Of a stretch of DNA of 64,000 nucleotides, positions 1-8,501 are shown in pieces (the stretch's first letter is position 1; each line of letters begins with the position of its first letter). The translations under genes were made by a program, and so were the position numbers. The stretch lies in the NCBI RefSeq assembly GCF_001704295.1, contig NZ_CP012334.1:372001-436000 (forward strand), written 5' to 3'. This DNA is from Bordetella sp. H567. GTDB lineage: Bacteria; Pseudomonadota; Gammaproteobacteria; Burkholderiales; Burkholderiaceae_B. The notes under the pieces are model-generated. The model was not told the DNA's origin. It ran no database searches and worked only from the letters and a program-made list of their open reading frames with translations.

Positions 1-402
1 AAGCTGGAAGGCGTGGATCCGGCCGCCTTCCTGGAGACGGTGAAGTCCTACAACGCGTCGATCCGCAAGGACGTGGCTTTCGATCCGACGATCAAGGACG
101 GCTTGTCCACCCAAGGCATCGAGCCGCCCAAGTCCAACTGGGCGCAGGCGCTGGATACGCCGCCGTACCACGCCTATGCGACGACCTGCGGCATCACGTT
201 CACCTTCGGCGGCCTGCGCATCGATCCGGAAAACGGCCAGGTGCTGAACGTTCACCTGAACCCCATGCCGGGCCTGTACTGTGCCGGTGAAATGGTGGGC
301 GGCCTCTTCTACTTCAACTATCCCAGCGGCACGGGGCTGGTGTCCGGGGCGATCTTCGGGCGCATCGCCGGGCGTGGCGCGGCGGAGGCGGCGCTGGCCT
401 GA
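1..402 (+). CDS. tcuA: FAD-dependent dehydrogenase, TcuA-like, C-terminal part (5' end outside window)
   Basis: This is the last 133 codons of a flavoprotein that begins left of the window; the frame is open from base 1 and ends at TGA 400-402. The tail carries the FAD-binding signature of the fumarate reductase/succinate dehydrogenase flavoprotein superfamily, PGLYCAGEMVGGLFYFNYP followed by GTGLVSGAIFGRIAG. That tail with the double Gly-Gly-Leu-Phe/Tyr pattern is typical of FAD-dependent tricarballylate dehydrogenase TcuA, which oxidises tricarballylate to cis-aconitate. The N-terminal Rossmann half and the active site lie outside the window, so the substrate is inferred from family resemblance only. 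A 3-ketosteroid dehydrogenase-like or fumarate reductase-like enzyme is the main alternative. No partner tcuB or tcuC follows it. Confidence 0.75.
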   Translation, partial: KLEGVDPAAFLETVKSYNASIRKDVAFDPTIKDGLSTQGIEPPKSNWAQALDTPPYHAYATTCGITFTFGGLRIDPENGQVLNVHLNPMPGLYCAGEMVGGLFYFNYPSGTGLVSGAIFGRIAGRGAAEAALA

Positions 403-594
403 CGTGGCGGGAGCCTCGCGGCACGGGCGGGCGAGAATGCCGGCACGCCGGCCGGGGATCCCGGCCGGCGGTCTTTGACGACAGGGAGTCGCGGCGGTTC
501 TAATTGCACGGTATATCCCCTGAACCGTCGCGCGCGATTCCCGCGATCGCGCGGCGGTCGGCCGGTGCGCCGGCCTCGATACTTCGGAGTTTCC

Positions 595-1323
595 GTGCAA
601 AACCACGAGCGCCGCGCCCTGGTGCTGTTTTCCGGCGGGCAGGATTCGACAACCTGCCTGGCCTGGGCCCTGGAACGCTATGCCCATGTCGAAACGGTCG
701 CGTTCGATTACGGCCAGCGCCATCGCATCGAACTCGATGCGCGGCAAAACGTGCTGCGCGAATTGCGGGCCCGCATACCGCGGTGGGCGTCGCGCCTGGG
801 CGACGACCACCTGCTGGATCTGTCCGTACTCGGGCAGGTAGGCGATACGGCCCTGACCAGCGACCGGCAGATCGAAATGCAGGCCAACGGCCTGCCCAAT
901 ACCTTCGTGCCGGGCCGCAACCTGCTGTTTCTGACGCTGGCGGCGGCCCTGGGCTATCGCCGGCAGCTGGACGTGCTGGTCGGCGGCATGTGCGAGACGG
1001 ACTTTTCCGGCTATCCCGACTGCCGCGACGATACGATGAAGGCCCAGCAGGTGGCCCTGGCGCTGGGACTGGGCACCCGGGTCACCATCGAAACCCCGCT
1101 GATGTGGCTGGACAAGGCCCAGACCTGGGCCTTGGCGCAGCGGCTGGGCGGTGACGATCTGGTGCGGATCATCATCGACGAAAGCCACACCTGCTATCTG
1201 GGCGAACGCGGCGTCCGCCATGACTGGGGCCATGGCTGCGGCACGTGTCCGGCCTGCGCCCTGCGCAAGGCCGGCTGGGAGCGCTGGGCCGGCGGCCAGG
1301 CCGCGCCGTTGCCGCCGGCGTAG
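595..1323 (+). CDS. queC: 7-cyano-7-deazaguanine synthase QueC
   Basis: QueC converts 7-carboxy-7-deazaguanine to preQ0 with ATP and ammonia in the cytosolic queuosine pathway. The PP-loop ATP site SGGQDST is at residues 13-19. The four zinc-binding cysteines are at residues 200, 215, 218 and 221, in the family pattern C-x14-C-x2-C-x2-C. I chose the GTG at 595 because GGAG lies six bases upstream and it begins just before the PP-loop, as in homologues; the open frame runs 40 codons further upstream but those codons look noncoding. Length is 242 residues, normal for QueC. The gene stands alone: neither queD, queE nor queF is nearby, and no preQ1 riboswitch is apparent in the 190 bases upstream. 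Confidence 0.95.
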   Translation: MQNHERRALVLFSGGQDSTTCLAWALERYAHVETVAFDYGQRHRIELDARQNVLRELRARIPRWASRLGDDHLLDLSVLGQVGDTALTSDRQIEMQANGLPNTFVPGRNLLFLTLAAALGYRRQLDVLVGGMCETDFSGYPDCRDDTMKAQQVALALGLGTRVTIETPLMWLDKAQTWALAQRLGGDDLVRIIIDESHTCYLGERGVRHDWGHGCGTCPACALRKAGWERWAGGQAAPLPPA

Positions 1324-1409
1324 GGCGGCCTGTCCGCAGTCTTGTCACGCTACGCCGGGCGGCGCGGCTGTGCGTCTCGCCTTGGCGGCCCGGCCGCCGA
1401 TGCGCGTAC

Positions 1410-1967
1410 CTATTCCGCGGCCGCGCCGCCCGGCGGGGTCGTATCGCCTTCGCCCAGCGCGCGCTGCATCAGCACCGTATCCCGCCATTCGCCCAGTTTG
1501 TGTCCGACCGACCGCAGCGTCCCGACGGGATGGAAGCCGCAGCGCGCGTGTACCGCCAGCGAAGCCGCGTTGGCGCTGTCGCCCACCACGGCCAGCATCT
1601 GCCTCCATCCCAGCGCCGTGCAGCGCTGGATCAGTTCGGCCAGCAGGCGTCCGCCTATCCCATGGCCCGCCATGCCGGGCTTGACGTAGACGGAATCCTC
1701 GCAGGTATAGCGATACGCCGGGCGGGGCCGGTACAGCGTGGCGTAGGCGTAGCCGGCGATCTGCCCGTCCAGCTCGGCCGCCAGGTAAGGGAGCTTGTGG
1801 GCCAGCACCGCCGCGCGCCGCTGCTGCATTTCCTCCAGGCTGGGCGGCGTCAGCTCGAAAGAGGCCGTGCCATGCAGGACGTGATGACTGTAGATGGCCT
1901 GGATGGCCGCCATGTCGTCGGCCGAGGCGTCGCGGATGATCGGGCCGGAAGAGAGGGTAGGAGGCAT
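1410..1967 (-). CDS. GNAT family N-acetyltransferase, phosphinothricin acetyltransferase-like
   Basis: A 185-residue GCN5-related acetyltransferase that would transfer acetyl from acetyl-CoA to a small amine. It has the Pat/Bar-type layout: an N-terminal IRDASADDMAAIQAIY strand-helix, the early substrate-loop region around HGTASFE, an acetyl-CoA pyrophosphate loop KPGMAGHGIGGRLLAEL, and the late motif NAASLAVHARCGFHPVGT. The sequence matches the phosphinothricin/methionine sulfoximine acetyltransferase subgroup (MddA/Pat), so an amino-acid analogue is the likely substrate. The start at 1967 is the ATG just before the first conserved strand; the frame stays open far upstream, opposite ilvD, but that part is antisense shadow. 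It converges on queC and diverges from ilvD. Confidence 0.88.
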   Translation of the reverse strand: MPPTLSSGPIIRDASADDMAAIQAIYSHHVLHGTASFELTPPSLEEMQQRRAAVLAHKLPYLAAELDGQIAGYAYATLYRPRPAYRYTCEDSVYVKPGMAGHGIGGRLLAELIQRCTALGWRQMLAVVGDSANAASLAVHARCGFHPVGTLRSVGHKLGEWRDTVLMQRALGEGDTTPPGGAAAE

Positions 1968-2280
1968 TGCGTGAAGACGGCAAAGGGATCGGAAGGGACC
2001 GGACGAAAAATCCGCGTGGGACAGCCGGCCGGGATCGAAGCGATGCGGAATTATGCGACAGTCCGCGCAAAAGCGGGAAGCGCCGGCATCCGGACATTCC
2101 CCGGCACGACGACGGGGATCAGGTGCAGGGGCGGCATCCCGCGGCAAGGGCCCGGCCCGCGCGGCCGCCGGCCTGGCCCAGGCGTTATGATTGCAAGCTT
2201 TTGGCCCGGTCCGCCCGGCTAGCCGCGCCCGCGCGGCGCGGGCGTCCTGATAAAACCCGCTCTTTCCGAGACGACACGCC
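1968..2280. promoter_or_regulatory. Divergent intergenic region between the acetyltransferase gene and ilvD
   Basis: This 313-bp stretch holds no supported gene. It must carry the promoters for both flanking genes. The only clear structure is a GC-only inverted repeat at 2227-2243 (arms GCCCGCGC and GCGCGGGC, one-base centre), 37 bases before the ilvD start, which could fold in the ilvD leader. I see no leader peptide rich in branched-chain codons and no convincing sigma-70 boxes. Confidence 0.4.
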
Positions 2281-4143
2281 ATGCCGCAATACCGTTCCCG
2301 CACTTCCACCCACGGCCGCAACATGGCCGGCGCCCGCGCCCTGTGGCGCGCCACCGGCATGAAGGACGGCGACTTCGGCAAGCCCATCATCGCGGTGGTG
2401 AACTCCTTCACGCAGTTCGTGCCCGGCCACGTGCACCTGCGCGACCTGGGGGCGCTGGTCGCCGGCGAGATCGAAAAGGCCGGCGCGATCGCCAAGGAAT
2501 TCAACACGATCGCGGTGGACGACGGTATCGCCATGGGACACGACGGCATGCTGTATTCGCTGCCGTCGCGCGAACTGATCGCCGACTCGGTCGAATACAT
2601 GGTGAACGCCCATTGCGCGGACGCCATGGTGTGCATCTCGAACTGCGACAAGATCACCCCGGGCATGCTGATGGCCGCGATGCGCCTGAACATCCCCGTC
2701 GTCTTCGTCTCGGGCGGGCCGATGGAAGCGGGCAAGATCAAGTCGCCCACGGACGGCAAGGTGCTGGCCAAGATCGACCTGATCGACGCCATGATCAAGG
2801 CCGCCGATCCCAAGATGTCCGATGCGGAAGTCGCCGAGTACGAGCGCAGCGCGTGCCCGACCTGCGGCTCCTGTTCCGGCATGTTCACGGCCAATTCCAT
2901 GAACTGCCTGACCGAAGCCCTGGGCCTGGCCCTGCCGGGCAACGGCACCATCGTGGCCACCCATGCCTGGCGCAAGGGGCTGTTCGAGGAAGCCGGCCGC
3001 CTGGTCGTCGAGCTGTGCCGCCGCTATTACGAGCAGGACGATGCCTCGGTCCTGCCGCGCAATATCGCCACCCGCGCCGCCTTCGAAAACGCCATGACGC
3101 TGGATGTCGCCATGGGCGGGTCCACCAATACCGTCCTGCACTTGCTGGCGGCCGTGCAGGAAGCCGGCGTGGATTTCACCATGGCGGACATCGACCGCAT
3201 CTCGCGCCGCACGCCCTGCCTGTGCAAGGCCGCGCCGGCCACCGACAAGTACCACATCGAGGACGTGCACCGCGCGGGGGGTGTGATCGGCATCCTGGGC
3301 GAACTCGCCCGTGCCGGCCTGCTGGATCTCTCGGCGGGCAATGCGCACAGCGGCACCCTGGGCAAGGCGCTGGAAAAATGGGATATCAACGGCGGCGCCG
3401 GCGAGCAGGCCCGCACGTTCTACCGCGCCGCGCCGGGCGGCGTGCCCACCCAGGTGGCCTTCAGCCAGGACGCGACCTACCTGACCCTGGACCTGGACCG
3501 CAGCAACGGCGGCATCCGCGACCTGGCCCATGCCTATTCCAAGGATGGCGGCCTGGCGGTGCTGTACGGCAACCTGGCCGAGAAGGGCTGCATCGTCAAG
3601 ACGGCGGGCGTGGATGAAAGCCAGCTGGTGTTCAAGGGCCGCGCGCGCGTCTTCGAAAGCCAGGACGCTGCCGTCGAGGCTATCCTGGGCGACAAGGTCG
3701 TGGCGGGCGACGTCGTGGTGATCCGCTACGAAGGGCCGAAGGGCGGGCCGGGCATGCAGGAAATGCTCTATCCCACGTCCTACCTGAAGTCCAAGGGGCT
3801 GGGGAAATCCTGCGCCTTGTTCACGGACGGGCGTTTTTCCGGCGGCTCGTCCGGCCTGGTCATCGGCCACGCGTCGCCGGAGGCGGCTGAACGCGGCACC
3901 ATCGGCCTGGTGCACGACGGCGATGCCATCCACATCGATATTCCCAACCGCCGCATCCACCTGGATGTCAGTGACGCCGAACTCGCCGCGCGCCGCCAGG
4001 AAATGGACAGCCGTGGGGACAAGGCATGGAAGCCGGGCGAACGGCAGCGTGTCGTTTCCCAGGCGCTGCAGGCCTATGCCGCGCTGGCCACCTCGGCCGA
4101 CCGCGGCGCCGTGCGCGACGTCAGCCAATTGACGCGGCGTTGA
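2281..4143 (+). CDS. ilvD: Dihydroxy-acid dehydratase IlvD
   Basis: IlvD dehydrates 2,3-dihydroxy-isovalerate and 2,3-dihydroxy-3-methylvalerate to the keto acids that precede valine, leucine and isoleucine. At 620 residues it is the long, E. coli-like form. The iron-sulfur ligands are visible as Cys122 (SNCDKITPG) and Cys195 (CPTCGSCSG), the same positions as in the E. coli enzyme, followed by the family motif [17 protein letters not shown]. The C-terminal signature [17 protein letters not shown] is intact. It stands alone, not beside ilvBN or ilvC. The ATG at 2281 is supported by immediate homology of its N-terminus ([19 protein letters not shown]). Confidence 0.98.
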   Translation: MPQYRSRTSTHGRNMAGARALWRATGMKDGDFGKPIIAVVNSFTQFVPGHVHLRDLGALVAGEIEKAGAIAKEFNTIAVDDGIAMGHDGMLYSLPSRELIADSVEYMVNAHCADAMVCISNCDKITPGMLMAAMRLNIPVVFVSGGPMEAGKIKSPTDGKVLAKIDLIDAMIKAADPKMSDAEVAEYERSACPTCGSCSGMFTANSMNCLTEALGLALPGNGTIVATHAWRKGLFEEAGRLVVELCRRYYEQDDASVLPRNIATRAAFENAMTLDVAMGGSTNTVLHLLAAVQEAGVDFTMADIDRISRRTPCLCKAAPATDKYHIEDVHRAGGVIGILGELARAGLLDLSAGNAHSGTLGKALEKWDINGGAGEQARTFYRAAPGGVPTQVAFSQDATYLTLDLDRSNGGIRDLAHAYSKDGGLAVLYGNLAEKGCIVKTAGVDESQLVFKGRARVFESQDAAVEAILGDKVVAGDVVVIRYEGPKGGPGMQEMLYPTSYLKSKGLGKSCALFTDGRFSGGSSGLVIGHASPEAAERGTIGLVHDGDAIHIDIPNRRIHLDVSDAELAARRQEMDSRGDKAWKPGERQRVVSQALQAYAALATSADRGAVRDVSQLTRR

Positions 4144-4253
4144 TAGGCGGACGCCGGCCTGCTGGAGCAGCCCGCGGTCCCGGATCACCCGCACACGCTG
4201 TGTGGGTGACATAAAAACCCGGGCCCATGGAACTGAACGCCGGCCTATAGAAC

Positions 4254-4306
4254 TGAACGGCCCCCCGAAAGCTGGACGGAAAATCCGGCCTTCGGGGGGC
4301 CGTTCA
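4254..4306. repeat. 53-bp inverted repeat resembling abutted insertion-sequence ends
   Basis: Between the convergent ilvD and MFS genes lies a 16-bp perfect arm TGAACGGCCCCCCGAA (4254-4269) and its reverse complement at 4291-4306. Similarity between the two ends continues inward: the outer 23 bases match at 21 positions. A partial third copy of the outer end (GAACTGAACG) sits 20 bases to the left, near 4230. The ends look like IS3-type terminal repeats with the interior gone, i.e. a tiny MITE-like relic. A bidirectional terminator is the alternative, but there is no T-tract on either side. Confidence 0.55.
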
Positions 4307-4377
4307 CTTCAGGATCGGCCTTTTCTCGTCCGCGGCGTCCGTACGTGCCAGCGGCGCGGCGCCGCAGGCACTCGCCT

Positions 4378-5562
4378 CTACGCGCATTCCGAAGCGGGCT
4401 GTACCGCGATCACCGGCCCCGTCCGGCGGTCCAGCCGCCAGCTGTATAGCGCCACCAGCAATCCCCCCGCCGTCATCAGGCTGGCCACCCACGGCAGCGC
4501 GGCCAGGCCGGGGCCATGGTCGATGGTGAGTCCGCCCACCCAGGCGCCCGCGGCATTGCCCAGGTTGAAGGCCGCGATATTGAAGGCCGAGGCCAGGTTG
4601 GGCGCGCCGGCCGCCTTTTCCAGTACCCGCATCTGCAAGGGCGGCACCGTCGCGAAGCCCGCAGCGCCGAGCAGGCCGACGGTGATGGCGGCGGCGATCT
4701 GGGCGTGCGCCGTGAATGCGAATACCGCCTGCAGCAGCGCCAGGATCAGCAGCGTGCCCACCAGCGTGGGCATCAGCCGGCGATCGGCGAATTTGCCGCC
4801 CAGCGTGTTGCCGATCACCAGCCCCACGCCGAACAGCAGCAGGATGGGCGACACCGCGGTGTCCGGAAAACCCGCCAGCTGCGTCAGGATGGGCGCGATA
4901 TAGGTAAAGGCCGCGAACACGCCGCCGAAGCCCAGCACGGTCATCAGGAAGCCCAGCAGCACCTGCGGACGGACCAGCGTGCGCAGCTCTTGCGCGAAAT
5001 GGGCGCGGTGCTCGTCCCGGCTGCGCGGCACCAGCAGCGCGATGGCGATCATGGCCACGACGCCGATCGCCGTTACCGCCCAGAACGTGCTGCGCCAGCC
5101 GAAATGCTGGCCCAGCCAGGTACCCAGCGGCACGCCCATCACGTTGGCCAGCGTCAGCCCGGTAAACATCAGCGCGATGGCGGAGGCTTTCTTGTCCGCC
5201 GCGACCAGGCCGGTGGCCACGACCGAGCCGATGCCGAAGAAGGCGCCATGCGCGAAGGAGGTCAGTACGCGGGCCGCCATCAGCGTGCCGTAGCCGGGTG
5301 CCAGCGCACAGGCCAGGTTGCCCACGGTGAAAAGCAGCATCAGGCCCAGCAGCACCGTCTTGCGCTGCAGGCGCGACATCAGCGGCGTGACGATGGGCGC
5401 GCCGATGAAGACGCCCAGCGCGTAGCCGGTGACCAGCAGGCCCGCCGTGGACAGGCCGACGCCCAGGTCCGCGGACAGCTCGGGCAGCAGGCCCATGATG
5501 ACGAATTCGGTGGTCCCGATGCCGAAGGCACCAGCGGCGAGTGCCCATAAGGCGATAGGCAT
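4378..5562 (-). CDS. MFS transporter, DHA1 family (AraJ/YdhP-like efflux protein)
   Basis: A 394-residue major facilitator with 12 predicted membrane helices, acting as a proton-driven exporter in the inner membrane. The N-terminus MPIALWALAAGAFGIGTTEF and the following VIMGLLPELSADLGV are the typical start of the AraJ/YdhP/NepI branch of DHA1 exporters, which move arabinose derivatives, purine ribonucleosides or drugs. The helix 2-3 loop reads APIVTPLMSRLQRKTVL. I start at 5562 because this methionine matches the family N-terminus; 25 further upstream codons are open but unlikely. The substrate cannot be read from sequence. It shares orientation with the oxidoreductase gene 160 bp upstream. 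Confidence 0.87.
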   Translation of the reverse strand: MPIALWALAAGAFGIGTTEFVIMGLLPELSADLGVGLSTAGLLVTGYALGVFIGAPIVTPLMSRLQRKTVLLGLMLLFTVGNLACALAPGYGTLMAARVLTSFAHGAFFGIGSVVATGLVAADKKASAIALMFTGLTLANVMGVPLGTWLGQHFGWRSTFWAVTAIGVVAMIAIALLVPRSRDEHRAHFAQELRTLVRPQVLLGFLMTVLGFGGVFAAFTYIAPILTQLAGFPDTAVSPILLLFGVGLVIGNTLGGKFADRRLMPTLVGTLLILALLQAVFAFTAHAQIAAAITVGLLGAAGFATVPPLQMRVLEKAAGAPNLASAFNIAAFNLGNAAGAWVGGLTIDHGPGLAALPWVASLMTAGGLLVALYSWRLDRRTGPVIAVQPASECA

Positions 5563-5721
5563 GTCAGTTCCCGCAAAAAGGTTGGAAGCCTGCATTCTGC
5601 GCGCCGCCAACCGGGGGAAACAGACCGCCAGGAACAAAGGACTTGTACGCCCAGCGCAAAAATCCCTGCATGGATATCCGTCAGGGGCCTCGTCGGAGAG
5701 ACCCGCCGGGAACCCTCGGCG

Positions 5722-7059
5722 TCAGAGATAGCCTTGTTCCATCTCGCGGCGGAATTGCAGGGCATCCTGGGCGTCGTCATAGTCCACGTCCGACCATTTC
5801 AGGGCCTGGGTCGCCCGGACGGGGCTCTTCAACTTGACCTCGTGCGCCAGCCCCAGCGGCAGGTAGCCGCCTTCCACCGAGTCGCGTGCCGGCATGAGCC
5901 GGCCGTAGACGGTGTAGCCGCCTTCGCCGTCCAGCACCTGCCCGGGCTTCATATCGCGCTTGGCCGTGGCCACGACGTCGCCGTGCCAGCCCGTGGGCGC
6001 GCCGGTGGGTTCGCGCCGCAGGGCCACGCTGGCCACGCTGATGCCCAGCTCCATCCCCATCAGGTGGTAGGGCTTGTACATGGCGGAATAGTTGCCGGTC
6101 GGGTCGGTCACCACGCCGTATTCCTTGAAGCAGCGCCGTACATAATCGCTGTCGGCCGCGATGACCACATACACGCCCCAGCGCAGATCGCGGTAGACCG
6201 GCCGGCCGTCGCGTTCCAGCGAGGACACCACTTCGACCTGGCCGCGGTGATGCAGGGTGCCGCCGTCCTCGCGTGGACGCAGCACCCGGGCCAGGTCGTC
6301 CACGCCGCAAGGCGGGAAATGCAGGCCCGACGGCGCAGGCAGCAGCCCGGTCGAATTGGACACCGCCGCCATTTCGATAGCGCTCTTCGTGCCGTCCAGG
6401 AAGCTGTTGAACATCTGGGCGTTGAAGTCGCCGGCGGCAACCATTTCCGGCGTGAAGCCGTAGTAGGGCCAGACCGTATCCGGTGTCGAGGTATGGAAAG
6501 CAGGCAGGTATTTGGTGCCCTTGCCGGCGGCAATGACTTCGAAGCCACTGGCACGTGCCCAGTCCACCATTTCGCAGATCAGGGCGGGCTGGTCGCCATA
6601 GGCCAGCGAATAGACGATGCCGGCCTCGCGCGCGCGGCGCGCCAGCAGGGGGCCGGCCAGCGCGTCGGCCTCCACGGTGACCATGATGATGTGCTTGCCG
6701 TGTTCGCAGCAGGCCAGCGCGTGCCGGATGCCGGCCGCGGCGCTGCCGCAGGCGTCGATGACCACGTCGATTTCAGGATGCGCGATGATGGCCAGCGCGT
6801 CTTCCGCGCAATACACGCTGCCGTTGCGGCAGGCCTGCCCGATCGAGGTGGCCTGCAGGGCGGCCGCGGGCCAGCCCACCTTGGTCAGCGCCGCGCGCGC
6901 CGACGCCGGCTTGAGATCCGCCACCGCCACCAGCCGCATGCCGGCGGTGCGATGCGCCTGGCTGAGAAACATGGAACCGAATTTGCCGGCGCCGATCAGG
7001 GCGATGCGTATCGGTTTGCCGTCTGCCTCGCGTTGCTTGAGCATGCGATGAAGATTCAT
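5722..7059 (-). CDS. NAD(P)-dependent oxidoreductase with C-terminal SAF domain (homoserine dehydrogenase-like)
   Basis: A 445-residue protein with an N-terminal Rossmann fold (IALIGAGKFGSMFL near residue 20, then the acidic strand end VAVADLK) and a homoserine dehydrogenase-like NAD-binding region. The C-terminal third contains an SAF-type domain, seen around VVATAKRDMKPGQVLDGEGG. Proteins of this build are often misnamed FlgA or homoserine dehydrogenase; the SAF domain occurs in sialate synthases and sugar-acid dehydratases as well, so a role in polyol or sugar-acid metabolism is possible. The true reaction is unknown. A good Shine-Dalgarno (AGGAG, seven bases before ATG) supports the start. 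No linked gene identifies a pathway. Confidence 0.8.
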   Translation of the reverse strand: MNLHRMLKQREADGKPIRIALIGAGKFGSMFLSQAHRTAGMRLVAVADLKPASARAALTKVGWPAAALQATSIGQACRNGSVYCAEDALAIIAHPEIDVVIDACGSAAAGIRHALACCEHGKHIIMVTVEADALAGPLLARRAREAGIVYSLAYGDQPALICEMVDWARASGFEVIAAGKGTKYLPAFHTSTPDTVWPYYGFTPEMVAAGDFNAQMFNSFLDGTKSAIEMAAVSNSTGLLPAPSGLHFPPCGVDDLARVLRPREDGGTLHHRGQVEVVSSLERDGRPVYRDLRWGVYVVIAADSDYVRRCFKEYGVVTDPTGNYSAMYKPYHLMGMELGISVASVALRREPTGAPTGWHGDVVATAKRDMKPGQVLDGEGGYTVYGRLMPARDSVEGGYLPLGLAHEVKLKSPVRATQALKWSDVDYDDAQDALQFRREMEQGYL

Positions 7060-7179
7060 TGTTGTCTCCTGGCGCCCCCGTTGGCGGATCCAGCCAGCTT
7101 ACCGCAGGCAGGCGCGCCCGCGAGGGGCCGGCGTGGCGGGAATGTCGCGCCTACGGCGTTTGGGCGATCTGTTACGGCC

Positions 7180-7740
7180 CTAGCCGTCGGCGCGATAGAG
7201 TTCGCCGCCCAGCACATCGCGCCAGTTCGACCACGACAGGCGTGGCTTGTCCGAAACGTGCCGGTTATAGGGCGCGTCGTAGACGATGTGCCGCCAGCGC
7301 GGGCGGGCCGCGCCTTCGATGGCCGGGCGGTCGTCGATCAGGATATCGCCCTGCACCAGCGTCTTGTCGCGCGTCAGGATCAACCTTTCGGTCCACGGGC
7401 GGCCCAGGTGGCGCTCCACCCATTGGTATTTTTCCGCGACGCAGTTTTCGTATTGGCGCAAGGGAGAACTGCAAATGCGTACGTCCATGCCCACGGCCAC
7501 CAGCTCGCGTATCGCGTCCAGGGCGCCCGGTACGGGCGGCAGATCGCGGATGAAGCCGGGAGCGGTGTAGAGGGCTTCCGCGCGCGGCCGCAGCGCCGGC
7601 GGATAGTCTTCCAGGATGTGGAAGGACCGGCGGTCCTCGAATTCCACTGGCGGGATGTCCGGATGGGCCAGGCGCCAGGCCGCGACGAAGGCATTTTCGA
7701 AATCGGCGAGCACGCCGTCTTGGTCGATCAGGATGAGCAT
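7180..7740 (-). CDS. HAD-family 5'-nucleotidase, deoxy (NT5C type)
   Basis: A 186-residue haloacid dehalogenase-fold phosphatase of the 5'(3')-deoxyribonucleotidase (NT5C) group, which removes the 5' phosphate of (deoxy)ribonucleoside monophosphates in the cytosol. Motif I is LILIDQDGVLADFE with the two aspartates D7 and D9 (nucleophile and acid/base). The motif II serine is in RICSSPL near residue 92, and motif III is ILIDDRPAIEGA with the magnesium-binding Asp pair. Between them sits the short helical cap typical of NT5C. The gene lies in a same-strand row with thpR upstream and the SAF oxidoreductase downstream, with gaps of more than 100 bp, so separate transcripts are likely. Confidence 0.85.
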   Translation of the reverse strand: MLILIDQDGVLADFENAFVAAWRLAHPDIPPVEFEDRRSFHILEDYPPALRPRAEALYTAPGFIRDLPPVPGALDAIRELVAVGMDVRICSSPLRQYENCVAEKYQWVERHLGRPWTERLILTRDKTLVQGDILIDDRPAIEGAARPRWRHIVYDAPYNRHVSDKPRLSWSNWRDVLGGELYRADG

Positions 7741-7876
7741 GGCCCTGCGCGGGAAGGCTTAGAGGGAGACTATTGTGCCCTACGGCCGCGCGCGCGACGA
7801 CCGCAGGCCCATGCAGGCAAGCTCCATGGCCGCGCCCCCACGAGCGCGCTACGGCCGCACACTTCCCGCTTGCGCG

Positions 7877-8458
7877 CTACGCCTGGGTCGAGGCCACGAT
7901 GCGATAGCGTCCCGACCCGTCCTGCATGGAAGCCACCAGCACATACCGCTCATAGCGCCATTCGATGCGCGATGGCGCGGGCGCCGGCAATTCCCGTGTG
8001 TCCGCGTTGCGCAATAGCGTGACGTGCGGACGGAAATGCGGCTCGGGCCGCGCCGGGTGCAGCGCGCGTACCCAGTCCCATAATTGCCGGTGTTCGGCCC
8101 CCAGCTGCGCCGCGCCTTCGTCGGGATGCCCGTCTTCCGCGTCGGCCGGTCCTGCCCATACGATGCGGGGCCGCGGGAATGCACCATAGCGGCTAAGGAT
8201 GACGGTGCCCGGCTGGATGCGCCGTCCCTGCGTCTCGCGCACCAGCGCGGGCAGCAGGTCGGCGGGGGTATCGCCCAGGAAGCCCAGGGTCAGGTGCAGC
8301 GTGTCGGGCCGCATGATGCGGCCGCCGCAGGTGGCGTGGGCGCGGGCGGCCCAGCCGCCCAGCTCGCGTACCGTCGCCGTGTCGGGCCAGAGCGCGAAGA
8401 ACAGCCGGACGGACGGGCCGGGTGGATCGGATTGGGACGACGCGGGCATGGCTGGCAT
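7877..8458 (-). CDS. thpR: RNA 2',3'-cyclic phosphodiesterase ThpR (LigT family)
   Basis: A member of the two-histidine phosphoesterase (2H) family that opens 2',3'-cyclic phosphates and can also join tRNA halves in vitro. Both HxTx catalytic motifs are present: HLTLGF in the first half and HVTLLR in the second. The N-terminal RLFFALWPD strand is characteristic of ThpR. Length is about 193 residues from the ATG at 8458; a second ATG at 8449 and an upstream-open frame make the exact start uncertain, and none has a clear Shine-Dalgarno. It follows the RND outer-membrane gene on the same strand. Confidence 0.87.
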   Translation of the reverse strand: MPAMPASSQSDPPGPSVRLFFALWPDTATVRELGGWAARAHATCGGRIMRPDTLHLTLGFLGDTPADLLPALVRETQGRRIQPGTVILSRYGAFPRPRIVWAGPADAEDGHPDEGAAQLGAEHRQLWDWVRALHPARPEPHFRPHVTLLRNADTRELPAPAPSRIEWRYERYVLVASMQDGSGRYRIVASTQA

Positions 8459-8501
8459 GGCGGATGGGGGCGGGAAAAAGGCCCCCAGTTTGCCATTCGC
8501 G

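Noticed and set aside
403-594. A preQ1 riboswitch upstream of queC
   Set aside because: No A-rich tail or compact pseudoknot stem could be recognised in the region.
1384-1398. GGCGGCC-C-GGCCGCC as a terminator between queC and the acetyltransferase gene
   Set aside because: The loop is a single base and no T-tract follows; GC-only palindromes are common in this sequence.
2185-4212. A 675-codon frame on the - strand covering ilvD
   Set aside because: It is antisense to an intact, strongly conserved ilvD, with low-complexity composition and no ribosome-binding site.
5734-8022. A 762-codon + strand frame across the oxidoreductase and nucleotidase genes
   Set aside because: It spans two genuine opposite-strand genes and their gap and has no family resemblance.
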